DNA of 64,000 nucleotides from Clostridium ganghwense (GCF_026735165.1 NZ_JAPQES010000007.1:247997-311996); one strand, 5' to 3'. Counted from the first letter of the stretch, positions 45,259 to 53,841 are shown. Program-made: numbers and translations. Notes: generated by a model not told the origin, from the letters alone.

Positions 45259-45528
45259 ATGTATGAGTACAAATTTGAAAAAATAGAAATGAAGTCAGGC
45301 TTTTTACGAGTAAATCCTACAGAAGATTATCACAAAATAATTAAAGAATATGCAGTAGAAGATTCGAAATTAATTCAAATTTTTGCACCAGCAATCAGCG
45401 GATATGGTGCACTAAGTTGTGGTAAAATTGCAAAATATTATATTTCATCCCTAAACAGGAACATTTTTACTATTAAATCACTTGTTTTGTTTTTTTACTC
45501 TACACTTAGCATTAATTACACGTACTAG
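45259..45528 (+). CDS. DUF4177 protein with altered C-terminus (probably truncated)
   Basis: From ATG 45259 (AAAAAGGAGG upstream) it encodes MYEYKFEKIEMKSGF, then YHKIIKEYAVEDSKLIQIFA and PAISGYG, the usual DUF4177 core. After that the expected closing strand is replaced by unrelated sequence (SCGKIAKYYISSLNRN...) running into a hydrophobic tail. This suggests a deletion or rearrangement at about 45415, next to the decayed gene at 45530-45780. Confidence 0.6.
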   Translation: MYEYKFEKIEMKSGFLRVNPTEDYHKIIKEYAVEDSKLIQIFAPAISGYGALSCGKIAKYYISSLNRNIFTIKSLVLFFYSTLSINYTY

Positions 45529-45529
45529 T

Positions 45530-45780
45530 GGTATACATAACTCCTAAGTATTCATCTTTCCACATCATCAATTTTTGTTCTATCATAATAAGTACTTCCT
45601 GGTACATGATATATTTTCCCCCTGTACTCTTACTTGTATCCTTTTATGAGTCCTTTTCCATTAGAATCTACATACTATTTAGATTTTGAGTTATTGTCTG
45701 TCTTCTATATGTCCTTTTGCATCCTCATCATCTGCAAAATCTTTTATATAACTCCTATCTCAACATAGTAAATTCCAATT
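45530..45780 (-). pseudogene. remnant of a gene ending in a KIYHVPGS...YYD 'sunset'-type domain
   Basis: Reverse translation in broken frames gives VDSNGKGLIKGYK, a stop, then GKIYHVPGSTYYDRTKIDD. This matches the C-terminal metal-binding-like motif found in clostridial nuclease and Ada-like proteins (GNI...GEKIYHVPGS...YYD). Stops and frameshifts show decay. The rest of 45530-45920 holds nothing I can support. Confidence 0.45.
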
Positions 45781-45920
45781 AAATAATCTTCACACTCTAA
45801 ACCCTTCTCTAATGTAAAATTCTATATTAGACGATATTTCATATTCCTTTATTTTGAATTATAGGAGTATTTTTATATTTATTATTGAATAATCTATAGT
45901 AGTGAAAGGGGGTGTAGTTA

Positions 45921-46202
45921 ATGGCAAAGTGTAAAATTGTTACTTACGATCTTTGTGGTGATAAAAAAGACTATCAAGATTTAATCGTTGCAATTGAAAG
46001 TTATCCTAATACTAAAATAACTGAATCATGTTGGTTTTTAGTAACTAATGATTCTCCCGTAGAAATCAGAGATAATCTTAGTCAATATTTAGATACTGAT
46101 GATAGAATTTTTGTTGGTTCATTAGACGTATCAGCCGCTTGGAAAAATATCATCGGCAATAATACTTTCATAAAAACTAATATCCAATCAATGAAAAAAT
46201 AA
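45921..46202 (+). CDS. stand-alone Cas2-like (SinR family/VapD-like) ferredoxin-fold protein
   Basis: A 93-residue protein. KIVTYDL at the N-terminus is the first strand with the Cas2-type Asp, and ESCWFLVTNDS is the third strand; EIRDNLSQYLDTDDRIFVGS and SAAWKN follow. It matches small proteins annotated as SinR family, which share the Cas2 fold. No cas1, other cas genes or CRISPR array occur in this window, so a CRISPR role is unlikely; a nuclease or toxin-like role is possible. AAAGGGGG precedes the ATG. Own terminator downstream. Confidence 0.75.
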   Translation: MAKCKIVTYDLCGDKKDYQDLIVAIESYPNTKITESCWFLVTNDSPVEIRDNLSQYLDTDDRIFVGSLDVSAAWKNIIGNNTFIKTNIQSMKK

Positions 46203-46207
46203 TAAGA

Positions 46208-46250
46208 TAAAGATAAAGTATTAAGTACTATACACTTAATACTTTATCTG
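46208..46250. terminator. bidirectional terminator
   Basis: AGATAAAGTATTAAGT / ACTTAATACTTTATCT perfect 16-bp stem between the Cas2-like gene and the convergent 31-residue gene. Confidence 0.85.
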
Positions 46251-46331
46251 CCTTACTATACCTTTTACTCTTTTATAAAATCTATGTTTTATTATATGGA
46301 TAATTTCTTCTCCTTCAAGATATTTGCCCAT
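46236..46331 (-). CDS. 31-residue basic peptide
   Basis: ATG 46331 preceded by AGGAGAG. Peptide begins MGKYLEGEEIIHIIKHRFYK and ends in basic residues. Its 3' end runs into the terminator stem. Low certainty; the ribosome site is the main support. Confidence 0.4.
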   Translation of the reverse strand: MGKYLEGEEIIHIIKHRFYKRVKGIVRQIKY

Positions 46332-46377
46332 AATTCTCTCCTCTTGTCTTTCTTGAAATAACCTTAGTTTATTGTGT

Positions 46378-46554
46378 CTATTGAAATTCAATCTTTTTTA
46401 CATATCTTCTCATTTTAGAAGTAATAGCATATCTATAATACGGCATATGAACACAAAATACATACGGTATAGAGTTTATAACTTCATCTATTATTCCTAT
46501 CATTCCATGCCATTCTGAATGATCTAGAATTTGTACATACTCTCCTTTTTCCAT
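46378..46554 (-). CDS. hypothetical 58-residue protein
   Basis: ATG 46554 with AGGAGAA upstream. MEKGEYVQILDHSEWHGMIG looks like a small beta-barrel (KOW/SH3-like) strand pair, then VFCVHMPYYRYAITSKMRRY and a basic end. It lies 47 bp upstream of the 31-residue gene and may be its operon partner. No family recognised. Confidence 0.55.
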   Translation of the reverse strand: MEKGEYVQILDHSEWHGMIGIIDEVINSIPYVFCVHMPYYRYAITSKMRRYVKKIEFQ

Positions 46555-46626
46555 ATTGTTTATTCTCCTATCTTAATAAATTTAAATCATTAAGAATTAT
46601 TGTCACTTCAAGTATTTTTTATAACA

Positions 46627-46668
46627 AAAACACCAGCTAACGACTGTAAAGTCTGTAGCCAGTGCTTA
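46627..46668 (-). terminator. terminator of the fusB-like gene
   Basis: Minus strand: CACTGGCTA...TAGCTGGTG stem followed by TTTTTG, with an inner GACTnnnnAGTC hairpin. It lies 70-110 bp after the stop. Confidence 0.6.
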
Positions 46669-46736
46669 AGCTGAAAAATCTCAATTATAATTTATTTCTT
46701 GATTTTTCACTTGTGGAGAATATCTAGATATGGGGG

Positions 46737-47396
46737 TTACTTTATATTGTTAACATCCTTTAAAATTTTCTCAAGCTTTTCGACAGCTACAATTCGCTCA
46801 TTACACTTCGCGCTATCTAAACATATATCAAAGCCTATTGACCTATAGTTGCCATTCTTACTATTAGCTGTTTTACAGATAGGTGAAACAAAGGCTACTT
46901 CATTTTGGTTACCTACATGATTGCAAAGCGCACACACATGAGTATTATTGGAACTATGATTTGAAATTCTACATGCCATACCTATGAGTTTATCATTCAT
47001 ATTGTAAACTACAAATAATTTTCTAATAGATTCATCAATCCAACCTAAATACACATTCTTTGAATCTTGTGCATTTATGTTTGGTAATTTAAATTTCTTT
47101 TCCTTTTTAAATAATTTATTAATTTGCGCATTTGTAATGTTTTGCATTCCATATATATATTCATCCAATCCAGATAAATAATTATCAATTTGCAAGTGAT
47201 CATTTATTTTACTAATATCAAGAAGCTCTTTTTCTTCCTCAGATAAATTTGTAAAAAGACATAATATTTTCTCGTTTATATATGCTTTAGTTGCTTCAAT
47301 AATGTTAATATCTACACAACCTCTGAAAGCATTATTTAAATCCTTTAAACATTTTTTTATATAATTATACTGATATTTTTTTATAAAAGCATTCAT
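46737..47396 (-). CDS. FusB/FusC-type EF-G-binding protein
   Basis: About 219 residues, matching FusB along its length: QYNYIKKCLKDL at the start, LGWIDESIRKLFVVYNMNDK in the middle, then the zinc-finger domain with CALC, SPICKTANSKNGNYRSIGFD and CLDSAKCNERI. FusB-type proteins bind EF-G, free it from stalled ribosomes and give fusidic acid resistance; chromosomal homologues may rescue ribosomes generally. I start at ATG 47396 with GAGGTG 9 bases upstream. Resistance in this organism is inferred only. Confidence 0.82.
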   Translation of the reverse strand: MNAFIKKYQYNYIKKCLKDLNNAFRGCVDINIIEATKAYINEKILCLFTNLSEEEKELLDISKINDHLQIDNYLSGLDEYIYGMQNITNAQINKLFKKEKKFKLPNINAQDSKNVYLGWIDESIRKLFVVYNMNDKLIGMACRISNHSSNNTHVCALCNHVGNQNEVAFVSPICKTANSKNGNYRSIGFDICLDSAKCNERIVAVEKLEKILKDVNNIK

Positions 47397-47687
47397 AAAA
47401 TCTAGCACCTCTTTTTTAACATATGTTGTTTTTATTATTCATGTAAGTAAATATGACCTTACTTACAGTTTTATTTTACCATTAGCCCACTAACAAAAAG
47501 ATGATTATTATTACTCCAACTGAAAGTAACAATAATCATCCTGATTTAAAACATACTCCATATTCATAATCATTTTACTTCTGAATCTTGTCTTAAATTA
47601 GAAATGATAACTCTCATTGGATTGCCATAATGAAATCATAACATAGTTTAAAATAAGCATTCAATCTAATAAATAATTCTGTAATGA

Positions 47688-47966
47688 TTATGAGCATAGA
47701 AGTTTTCCTTGACGTATTATTCTTCTTATACTCTTTTCTGACAGGTAATATTCTTGAGTTAGTTCATTAATAGTAACCCCATCAATGTATTTTTTATAAA
47801 TCTCATTATTTCTTACCTTAAGACTATTCTTTATACCACTCTTTTCTCCCCAGGCCTTATGGTTTTCCTTTTTTCTGGGTACATAAAGATATTCCCCGTC
47901 TACATATTTTTGTATTATTTTAACAATTTCCTCTGGTAACACATCTTGTGCTTTTGTATACTTCAT
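47688..47966 (-). CDS. CD3324-family Mor/HTH-type protein
   Basis: A 92-residue protein. Conserved start MKYTKAQDVLPEEIVKIIQK, then GEYLYVPRKKENHKAWGEKSG, and a C-terminal helix-turn-helix TINELTQEYYLSEKSIRRII. This family is common in Clostridia and has a fold like the Mor transcription activator. Target unknown. It lies alone. Confidence 0.8.
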   Translation of the reverse strand: MKYTKAQDVLPEEIVKIIQKYVDGEYLYVPRKKENHKAWGEKSGIKNSLKVRNNEIYKKYIDGVTINELTQEYYLSEKSIRRIIRQGKLLCS

Positions 47967-48044
47967 TTCCTTACTCCTCCACTCTTATCATAGTATTAAA
48001 GCAAAGAATACTAAAAAGCTATGTGTTACAGAGCCTAAAACATG

Positions 48045-48150
48045 TACGCATTTCAGCTAAATTAACAGCTTAGGCTCCAAACAAAGCATAGCTGACTTTG
48101 TTGTAGTCTTTGCGAGGAGCAAGCTGATTTGGAGCTGAATGTATCAATTA
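48045..48150. repeat. GC-richer structured intergenic sequence (possible dispersed repeat)
   Basis: Near 48068-48135 AGGCTCCAAACAAAG and TTTGGAGCT/CTTTGT segments form overlapping stems (CAAAG...CTTTG, GGCTCCAAA...TTTGGAGC). GC content is clearly above the flanks, unlike local intergenic DNA. It resembles a short dispersed or miniature element; no coding frame is supported. Confidence 0.45.
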
Positions 48151-48424
48151 CCTTCATAAAAACACCCCCAATACGTTACGCCTATTATATCATAATTAAT
48201 GTTAAATTGAATATATGGCTTGAAGATATTTTACTCTAAAAAGTAATTTTGCAAACTTTTTTGAGGTTTTTTATTTATTTGTTTAATTGAAAATAGAAAA
48301 ATAAAACAACGTATATTTAAGATTACTATCTATAAATTAAGTTTTAAAATCAAAAATACAAACATATTTTAAATTAGTTATTATGTTTAAATAAAAGTAT
48401 TTTTGATGAAAGGTATAAATCGGT

Positions 48425-49819
48425 ATGAAAAATATTAATATAAAAAAGCTTTTTAAAAGTAATGATATAGGAAATATTATTATTCTAATAGCTTCAATTT
48501 TACTATTATATTTACTTATTTCAGTATACTTTACTAATCATTTCTTTTTTAATACAGTAATAAATGGAGTAGATGTCTCATTAAAAGCACATGATGATGC
48601 AGATGATATAATTAGAAGCCGTATTAAAGATTATAAGCTGCAGTTGATAGAAAGAAGTGGAGAAGCAGAAGATATAATAGGACGAGATATAGGAGTGCAA
48701 TACAATGAAAAAAATAGTATTTCTATTATTTATTACAATAAAAATTCATTTAAATGGATAATCTCCTTATTTAAGGATCAAAAATATTATGTAGATGATT
48801 TATTTGTTTATAATAAAGCTCATTTAGAAAATAAAATAAATGAATTAAACTGTTTAAATAAAGATATTATAGAACCCCAAAATGTAAGTTTTAAGTATTC
48901 AGATAAATCATATGAGGTGATTGAAGAAGTATATGGAAATAAGATAATTAACAAGAAATTAAATGAATCTATAGAAATGAGTATATTAGAAGGAGAAACA
49001 AAATTAGATTTAAATGAAAAGCTTTGTTACGAAAATCCAAAGTACACTTTAATTTCTGATAAAACTCTTGAAACTAAGAATTTACTAAATAAGTATGTAT
49101 CAACAAAAATTACTTATATATTGGGAAGTGAAAATGAAGTGTTAGATGGAAATATAATAAATGAATGGCTTAGTGTTGATGAAAATTTAAATATTGTAAT
49201 AAATGAAATTGCAGTTAAGAGGTATGTGCAAGGATTGAGTAAAAAATACGATACAGTTGGAATTGCAAGAAATTTTAAAACCTCCATGGGTAAAATAGTA
49301 GAAGTTAAGGGTGGACTCTATGGATGGAAAATTAATCGTGATGCTGAAATAAGAGCATTATTAGAAAATATAAAACTTGGCAACGTACTTGAAAAAGAAC
49401 CTATATATACTCAAAAGGCTTTATCTAGGGATGAAGATGAAATAGGCAATACTTATGTAGAAATTAATATAACAAGGCAGCATTTATGGTTTTATAAAGA
49501 TGGAAAGCTTGTAACTCAAGGTGCTGTAGTAACAGGTAACCCCAATAAAGGACATTCTACTATGCTTGGAACTTATATGCTTAATTATAAACAAAAAGGA
49601 GCAAATTTAACAGGACCAGACTATGAAGTTAAAGTAGCTTATTGGATGCCTTTTTTTGGGAACATCGGAATACATGATGCAAACTGGAGATATTCTTTTG
49701 GAAGAGATATATATAAGAGAAATGGAAGTCATGGATGCGTAAATGTGCCTTTGTATTTAGCTAAAACAATTTTTGATAATATAGAAGACGGAACTCCTAT
49801 TATTTGTTATAAAGAATAG
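48425..49819 (+). CDS. membrane-anchored L,D-transpeptidase (YkuD) with PG_binding_4 domains
   Basis: A 464-residue cell-wall cross-linking enzyme. A transmembrane anchor lies at about residues 15-37. Two PG_binding_4-like repeats (about 60-340) are followed by the YkuD domain (about 345-463). The catalytic signature is IGIHDANWRYSF...NGSHGCVNVP; the nucleophile is the Cys of SHGCVN. It makes 3-3 cross-links in peptidoglycan. No close partner gene. A bidirectional terminator (50036-50070) lies downstream. Confidence 0.93.
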   Translation: MKNINIKKLFKSNDIGNIIILIASILLLYLLISVYFTNHFFFNTVINGVDVSLKAHDDADDIIRSRIKDYKLQLIERSGEAEDIIGRDIGVQYNEKNSISIIYYNKNSFKWIISLFKDQKYYVDDLFVYNKAHLENKINELNCLNKDIIEPQNVSFKYSDKSYEVIEEVYGNKIINKKLNESIEMSILEGETKLDLNEKLCYENPKYTLISDKTLETKNLLNKYVSTKITYILGSENEVLDGNIINEWLSVDENLNIVINEIAVKRYVQGLSKKYDTVGIARNFKTSMGKIVEVKGGLYGWKINRDAEIRALLENIKLGNVLEKEPIYTQKALSRDEDEIGNTYVEINITRQHLWFYKDGKLVTQGAVVTGNPNKGHSTMLGTYMLNYKQKGANLTGPDYEVKVAYWMPFFGNIGIHDANWRYSFGRDIYKRNGSHGCVNVPLYLAKTIFDNIEDGTPIICYKE

Positions 49820-49919
49820 AAATATATAAAAAAGAATGAGATAAAAGTTGAATTTGAAATGTACAATAATCTACGTTTTGTCATTCATAAGTCAAGCAAA
49901 AATAAAAAACTCACTTAGA

Positions 49920-49946
49920 ATTTATACGGAGAACCGTACCATAAAT
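49920..49946. repeat. CGGAGAACCGTACCA hairpin motif, copy 1
   Basis: ATTTAT (49920-49925), ACGGAGAACCGTACC, ATAAAT (49941-49946). The core is shared with 51571-51584 but the enclosing stem differs and stays paired. Confidence 0.5.
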
Positions 49947-50035
49947 AAGGTTAAAAATTAGAATTAATTTATACAGAAAAGTTAACGCCATTATATAAGC
50001 TACAATTTTAATAAATAAGAAAGAGTAAAGAAAAA

Positions 50036-50070
50036 TAGCAAACTTTATTTTTGAGATTTGCTATTTTTCC
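50036..50070. terminator. bidirectional terminator
   Basis: AATAGCAAA / TTTGCTATT stem followed by TTTTT, at the end of the DUF4317 gene and after the transpeptidase gene. Confidence 0.7.
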
Positions 50071-50087
50071 TTATTAATTTATATAAC

Positions 50088-51422
50088 CTAAATCAAATCG
50101 TCCATGCCGTTAACTGTAGCCTGTTCATTTTCATTAATAGGAATAACTATGCATTTTTGACCATCAATCATTTGAGCTTTGATTTTATGTATTTTTTCAG
50201 GCTTTACCTGAAGTATAACATCATAGTTAGGATTATCATCCTCTGAACTAGTAGATGGAGCTTCCTCCAAATTATCTTCTAAAGGTATATTATCCTCATC
50301 ATCAAGCTTTTTAGAATCTTCAGCTTCTTTATCCTCATCTGCTTCTTTCTTTACTTGTTCAAGTTTATGCTGCAGAATTTCTACTTGTTTTTCAAGCCTT
50401 TCTTCCTTTTTCCTTTGAGTACTAGCCTTAAGTATTTTCGAGTCAATCAGATTTTCTGCTAAAGGAAGATCCTCACCAAAGCTTTCTACATAAGATTCTT
50501 CAATTTTAGTAGTAACTTCTTCAGGAACTCCACTTTCTATTAAAAGTTCTTGTATATTTTTCTTTGTTAAAGTTATAGGCTCACTATCTGTATCATCATA
50601 TATTGCATTGTACTCATCTATCATGGTATCTAGGTTTTCCTGTATTTCCATAAAAATTTTATCAGCTTTTTTCTCATCAGTACTAACAGAATCTTTGACT
50701 ATTGCTTGGAAAGTTTCTTTTTGTATAGCAGCGGTTTGTCTTGAAGAACAGCCTAGAGCTTCTTCCATTAATTCAGGATGAGGGCTCTTTTTATTTTTAG
50801 TATAGTACATAATAGAATTAACATCTGAACTACGATCTATAAAAGCAGGGAATACAAAGCCAAGAGTTGGAGCCTCCACCACCCAATCTCTAATACGCGC
50901 CTTTATTTTCTTTTCTTCTTCAAAGTATCTAAGACCAGGATCAGAAAGTGAAACAGGACATATAGCACACAAAATATACTCATACACTTGTTCAGATTCA
51001 TCTAATTTAGCATTATCGGTTGTTTTAGTAATAACATCATAAGCATCATGAAAAACAAGTATTAAAAAATTACCAGCATAATCATAACTATCTATAATAG
51101 ATTCATAAAATTTTTGAAGCAAATCATCATCTTTTAATTCGCTTTTTTTAAGCTGCATAAGAAAAAGTTGTTTTTCGTTTTCAAGATTCTCATTAAGCGG
51201 GAAGTTAAGTTCTAAAATATTATTGCCAATAGTTCCAGATAGTACTTTTTTAGTGATTTCTAAGTACTTAAAGTACTCATCCTCATCTAAATTCAAAAAG
51301 CTTTCTCTGAAATTTAATAGGATATTCTTTTCACCATTAACATAGCAACCGCACATTTTAGTGAAGGTACAATGATTTTTCTTAAAACGTTTTCTTAACT
51401 CAAGTATATCTTTTTTTCTCAT
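50088..51422 (-). CDS. DUF4317 domain protein
   Basis: A 444-residue cytoplasmic protein matching DUF4317: MRKKDILELRKRFKKNHCTF at the start, GCYVNGEKNILLNFRESFL, then ICPVSLSDPGLRYF and the closing YDVILQVKPEKIHKIKAQMI. A long acidic stretch rich in Glu, Asp and Lys (about 350-410) is probably coiled coil. Function unknown. A copy of the CGGAGAACCG motif lies on each side of the gene. Confidence 0.88.
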   Translation of the reverse strand: MRKKDILELRKRFKKNHCTFTKMCGCYVNGEKNILLNFRESFLNLDEDEYFKYLEITKKVLSGTIGNNILELNFPLNENLENEKQLFLMQLKKSELKDDDLLQKFYESIIDSYDYAGNFLILVFHDAYDVITKTTDNAKLDESEQVYEYILCAICPVSLSDPGLRYFEEEKKIKARIRDWVVEAPTLGFVFPAFIDRSSDVNSIMYYTKNKKSPHPELMEEALGCSSRQTAAIQKETFQAIVKDSVSTDEKKADKIFMEIQENLDTMIDEYNAIYDDTDSEPITLTKKNIQELLIESGVPEEVTTKIEESYVESFGEDLPLAENLIDSKILKASTQRKKEERLEKQVEILQHKLEQVKKEADEDKEAEDSKKLDDEDNIPLEDNLEEAPSTSSEDDNPNYDVILQVKPEKIHKIKAQMIDGQKCIVIPINENEQATVNGMDDLI

Positions 51423-51554
51423 ATATGACCCCTCAATCTATTCTTTATATATTTACATATTATCATTATTAAGTATAGTATTTTTTTTATATTAAATAAA
51501 GATTTATCGGGTAAAAGGAAAGTAGATGATATGAAAACTGCATGAAGAAAATTG

Positions 51555-51594
51555 CATTTATTACTGATGCGGAGAACCGTACCACAAGTAAATG
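51555..51594. repeat. CGGAGAACCGTACCA hairpin motif, copy 2
   Basis: CATTTATTACT...GCGGAGAACCGTACCA...AGTAAATG. The core matches copy 1 over about 15 bases; the flanking stem is different but still complementary, suggesting a conserved RNA hairpin. Confidence 0.5.
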
Positions 51595-51731
51595 ATGTTC
51601 TATATTGTTATTTTTAATTTAGAATATAAGCATTATATGCAATTGATTAAGAGAAAATTAGATGACTATACAAAAATATATTTGTTGGATATAATAGATG
51701 TGAAATTACTTATGATGAGGAGTTTTATAAT

Positions 51732-52688
51732 ATGAAATACTATTTTGCACCGTTAGAAGGTATTACTGGATATATATATAGAAATGCATATCAAACTTTT
51801 TTTGGACAAATTGACAAATATTTTACACCCTTTATCTCACCAAAGAGTAACAAGGGCTTTACTTCGAGAGAATTAAATGATATATTACCCGAACACAATC
51901 AAGAACTGTCTGTGGTTCCTCAAATACTTACAAATAATGCTGAGCATTTCATTCGTACGGTAAACGAGTTAACTAAGTTTGGTTATAATGAGATCAATTT
52001 AAACTTGGGCTGTCCATCTGGTACAGTTGTTGCAAAACATAAAGGTTCAGGATTTCTTGCACAAAGAGAACAACTGGATGAATTTTTAGAGGATATATTT
52101 TCAAAGGCATCAACGAAGATTTCCATAAAGACAAGAATTGGAAAGGATTCCCCAGATGAATTTTATGAGCTGATTGAAATCTTTAACAAGTATCCTCTTG
52201 AGGAGATTATCATTCATCCAAGAATACAAACGGACTTTTACAAGAACAAGCCAAATATGGAGGTATTTAAAGATGCATTAGCATTAAGTAAAAATCCTGT
52301 TTGCTATAATGGTGACATTTTTAATGTGTCAGACTATAGGAAATTGGTAGAAATGTATCCAAGTTTAGGTGCAGTAATGCTAGGTCGAGGCCTTATTGCA
52401 AATCCAGCATTAATCGGAGAAATTAACAATAATCATGTCGTAGATAAGCAGGTAATGAAGGCATTTCACGATACAGTTTATGCAGGCTATCAGAAAATCC
52501 TTTCTGGAGATAGAAATGTATTATTTAAAATGAAAGAATTTTGGTTTTATATGATACACTTGTTTGCAGAGAGTGATAAATATGCTAAGAAAATAAGAAA
52601 GACAGTTAGATTACGTGATTATGACGTAGTTATATCGAGGCTGTTTCAAGAACTTGATATAGAAGAAACACTTTTACGCGGATTTTAA
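51732..52688 (+). CDS. tRNA-dihydrouridine synthase family protein
   Basis: A 318-residue FMN-dependent TIM-barrel enzyme reducing uridine in tRNA. Motifs: APLEGITGYIYRNAY at the start (FMN site), NLNLGCPSGTVVAKHKGSGF with the catalytic Cys (about residue 98), ISIKTRIG and VMLGRGLIANPAL. The C-terminal helical tRNA-binding domain is short. Position specificity cannot be assigned. GAGGAG precedes the ATG. Confidence 0.9.
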   Translation: MKYYFAPLEGITGYIYRNAYQTFFGQIDKYFTPFISPKSNKGFTSRELNDILPEHNQELSVVPQILTNNAEHFIRTVNELTKFGYNEINLNLGCPSGTVVAKHKGSGFLAQREQLDEFLEDIFSKASTKISIKTRIGKDSPDEFYELIEIFNKYPLEEIIIHPRIQTDFYKNKPNMEVFKDALALSKNPVCYNGDIFNVSDYRKLVEMYPSLGAVMLGRGLIANPALIGEINNNHVVDKQVMKAFHDTVYAGYQKILSGDRNVLFKMKEFWFYMIHLFAESDKYAKKIRKTVRLRDYDVVISRLFQELDIEETLLRGF

Positions 52689-52733
52689 TATGATTAATAT
52701 TAATACAAAAAATAACATATTATTTCATTACTA

Positions 52734-52762
52734 AGAGTGCTAACTTAACGTTAGCACTTTTT
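52734..52762 (+). terminator. terminator
   Basis: AGTGCTAAC / GTTAGCACT stem with T-run; related in sequence to the terminators in the repeat array further on. Confidence 0.8.
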
Positions 52763-52945
52763 ATTTTTTAATTAAAATTCACCATATAGTACTTATTTAA
52801 AATAAATTAGTCTCCCCTTCCCTCTTTCTCAGAATTTTAAATTTTATTAAATATCCATTATACTCATATCCTTTTTTCTATGTAAAATCTTAAAAATATT
52901 TTTCATTATCTTGAAAAATTTACCCATAAGGATTACACTATTAAC

Positions 52946-52959
52946 AGAACATATGTTCG
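52946..52959 (+). promoter_or_regulatory. LexA (SOS) box
   Basis: AGAACATATGTTCG contains the perfect palindrome GAACATATGTTC, the ideal Gram-positive LexA site. It lies 36 bp before the ATG of the 49-residue gene, where it would block transcription. Confidence 0.75.
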
Positions 52960-52994
52960 CATTTTGTTCGTCTTCGCCATAAAGGGGGATAAAA

Positions 52995-53144
52995 ATGAAT
53001 AATAGCATAAATGATTTCTTAAAAAGCAAAGGTATATATAGTTTAAAAATAAATGGACAAGTTGTTTTGCATCAAAATAATCTCTATAATACAGCTCTAA
53101 CCAATAAATCTTCAAATAAGAACACTAAGACTAATATTAAATAA
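52995..53144 (+). CDS. SOS-controlled small protein (49 residues)
   Basis: ATG 52995 with AAAGGGGG upstream and the LexA box 36 bp before it. MNNSINDFLKSKGIYSLKIN then QVVLHQNNLYNTALTNKSSN and a basic tail. It is soluble, without a membrane segment or LysM-like motif, so not a YneA-type division inhibitor by appearance. It is followed 17 bp later by the broken XRE gene. A phage-derived SOS gene is likely. Confidence 0.65.
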   Translation: MNNSINDFLKSKGIYSLKINGQVVLHQNNLYNTALTNKSSNKNTKTNIK

Positions 53145-53161
53145 AAATGAGGTGAATATTA

Positions 53162-53527
53162 ATGACTTTATTTAAAGATAGATTAAAAGAATTAAGATTA
53201 GAAAATGAATTGACTTTAAAGGAATTAGGTCAAAAATTAAGATATAGTGAGTCAACTATGTCAATGTATAAATCAGGTGAATGTCACCCTAAAACTTCAG
53301 AAGATTATTAAAGAATAGCTAGCTTTTTTAATGTATCAACTAATTTTTTATTAGGTAGTAATTATAGTAGAAATATAACTGAACTTGAAGCTACGGAATT
53401 AGCTGAAGAATTTTTAGATTCATTAATAAATCGTGGAATAATAAAATCCGCGGAAGATCTAAACCCTGAAAATATATTTTCTATATTAGACGAAATATTC
53501 AAAGATGTTAAAAAAGATACAGATTAA
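53162..53527 (+). pseudogene. XRE-family regulator with one in-frame premature stop
   Basis: The 121-codon frame is intact except for a TAA at 53309-53311 (codon 50). Before it, MTLFKDRLKELRLENELTLK and the helix-turn-helix LGQKLRYSESTMSMYKSGE; after it, RIASFFNVSTNFLLGSNYS and an acidic helical end. A single T-to-A change from Leu (TTA) explains it, so the damage is recent. GAGGTG precedes the ATG. It may have been the repressor of the adjacent SOS gene's element. Confidence 0.85.
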
Positions 53528-53545
53528 TTTGTATCTTTTTTAATT
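53512..53545 (+). terminator. terminator
   Basis: AAAAAGATACA / TGTATCTTTTT stem at the stop of the XRE gene. Confidence 0.8.
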
Positions 53546-53573
53546 TATATAATTATCTATTTTATTTTTAATG

Positions 53574-53841
53574 CCTCTACTTAAAATAGACTTCTCTCCC
53601 CTTCTACAAAACAGGTATATAGGTACTTATCTAATCAAAACTAAATATTTTCTTCTTCAAAAGTGCTCTTATAAGCACTTTTTATCTTTATGTTTTGAGT
53701 TGTAGTTCTCCCCTATTTAAACCATTTATTTGTCATTAACTAGAGAAAATATTCTTCCAGTATATGTTTGTGAAACTTTGGTTTATTTTGGTATAATTGT
53801 ATAAGTATTAGTAGTTACGTAATTTAAATAAAGTGAGTAAC
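53574..53841. repeat. direct repeat R1, copy a
   Basis: About 270 bp, roughly 80% identical to 55135-55416. Common parts: ACTTCTCTCCCC, a TTCAAAAGTGCTC...GCACTTTTTAT terminator, TATAGTTCTCCCCTATTTAA, CAGTATATGTTT and the extended -10 promoter TTTTGGTATAATTGTA followed by AGTTACGTAATTTAAA. Each copy ends upstream of a different gene. Confidence 0.8.

Noticed and set aside
49920..51594. Group II intron ends
   Set aside because: Only the GTACGGTTC-like string is present; no domain V partner strand, no reverse transcriptase, and no intron boundary.
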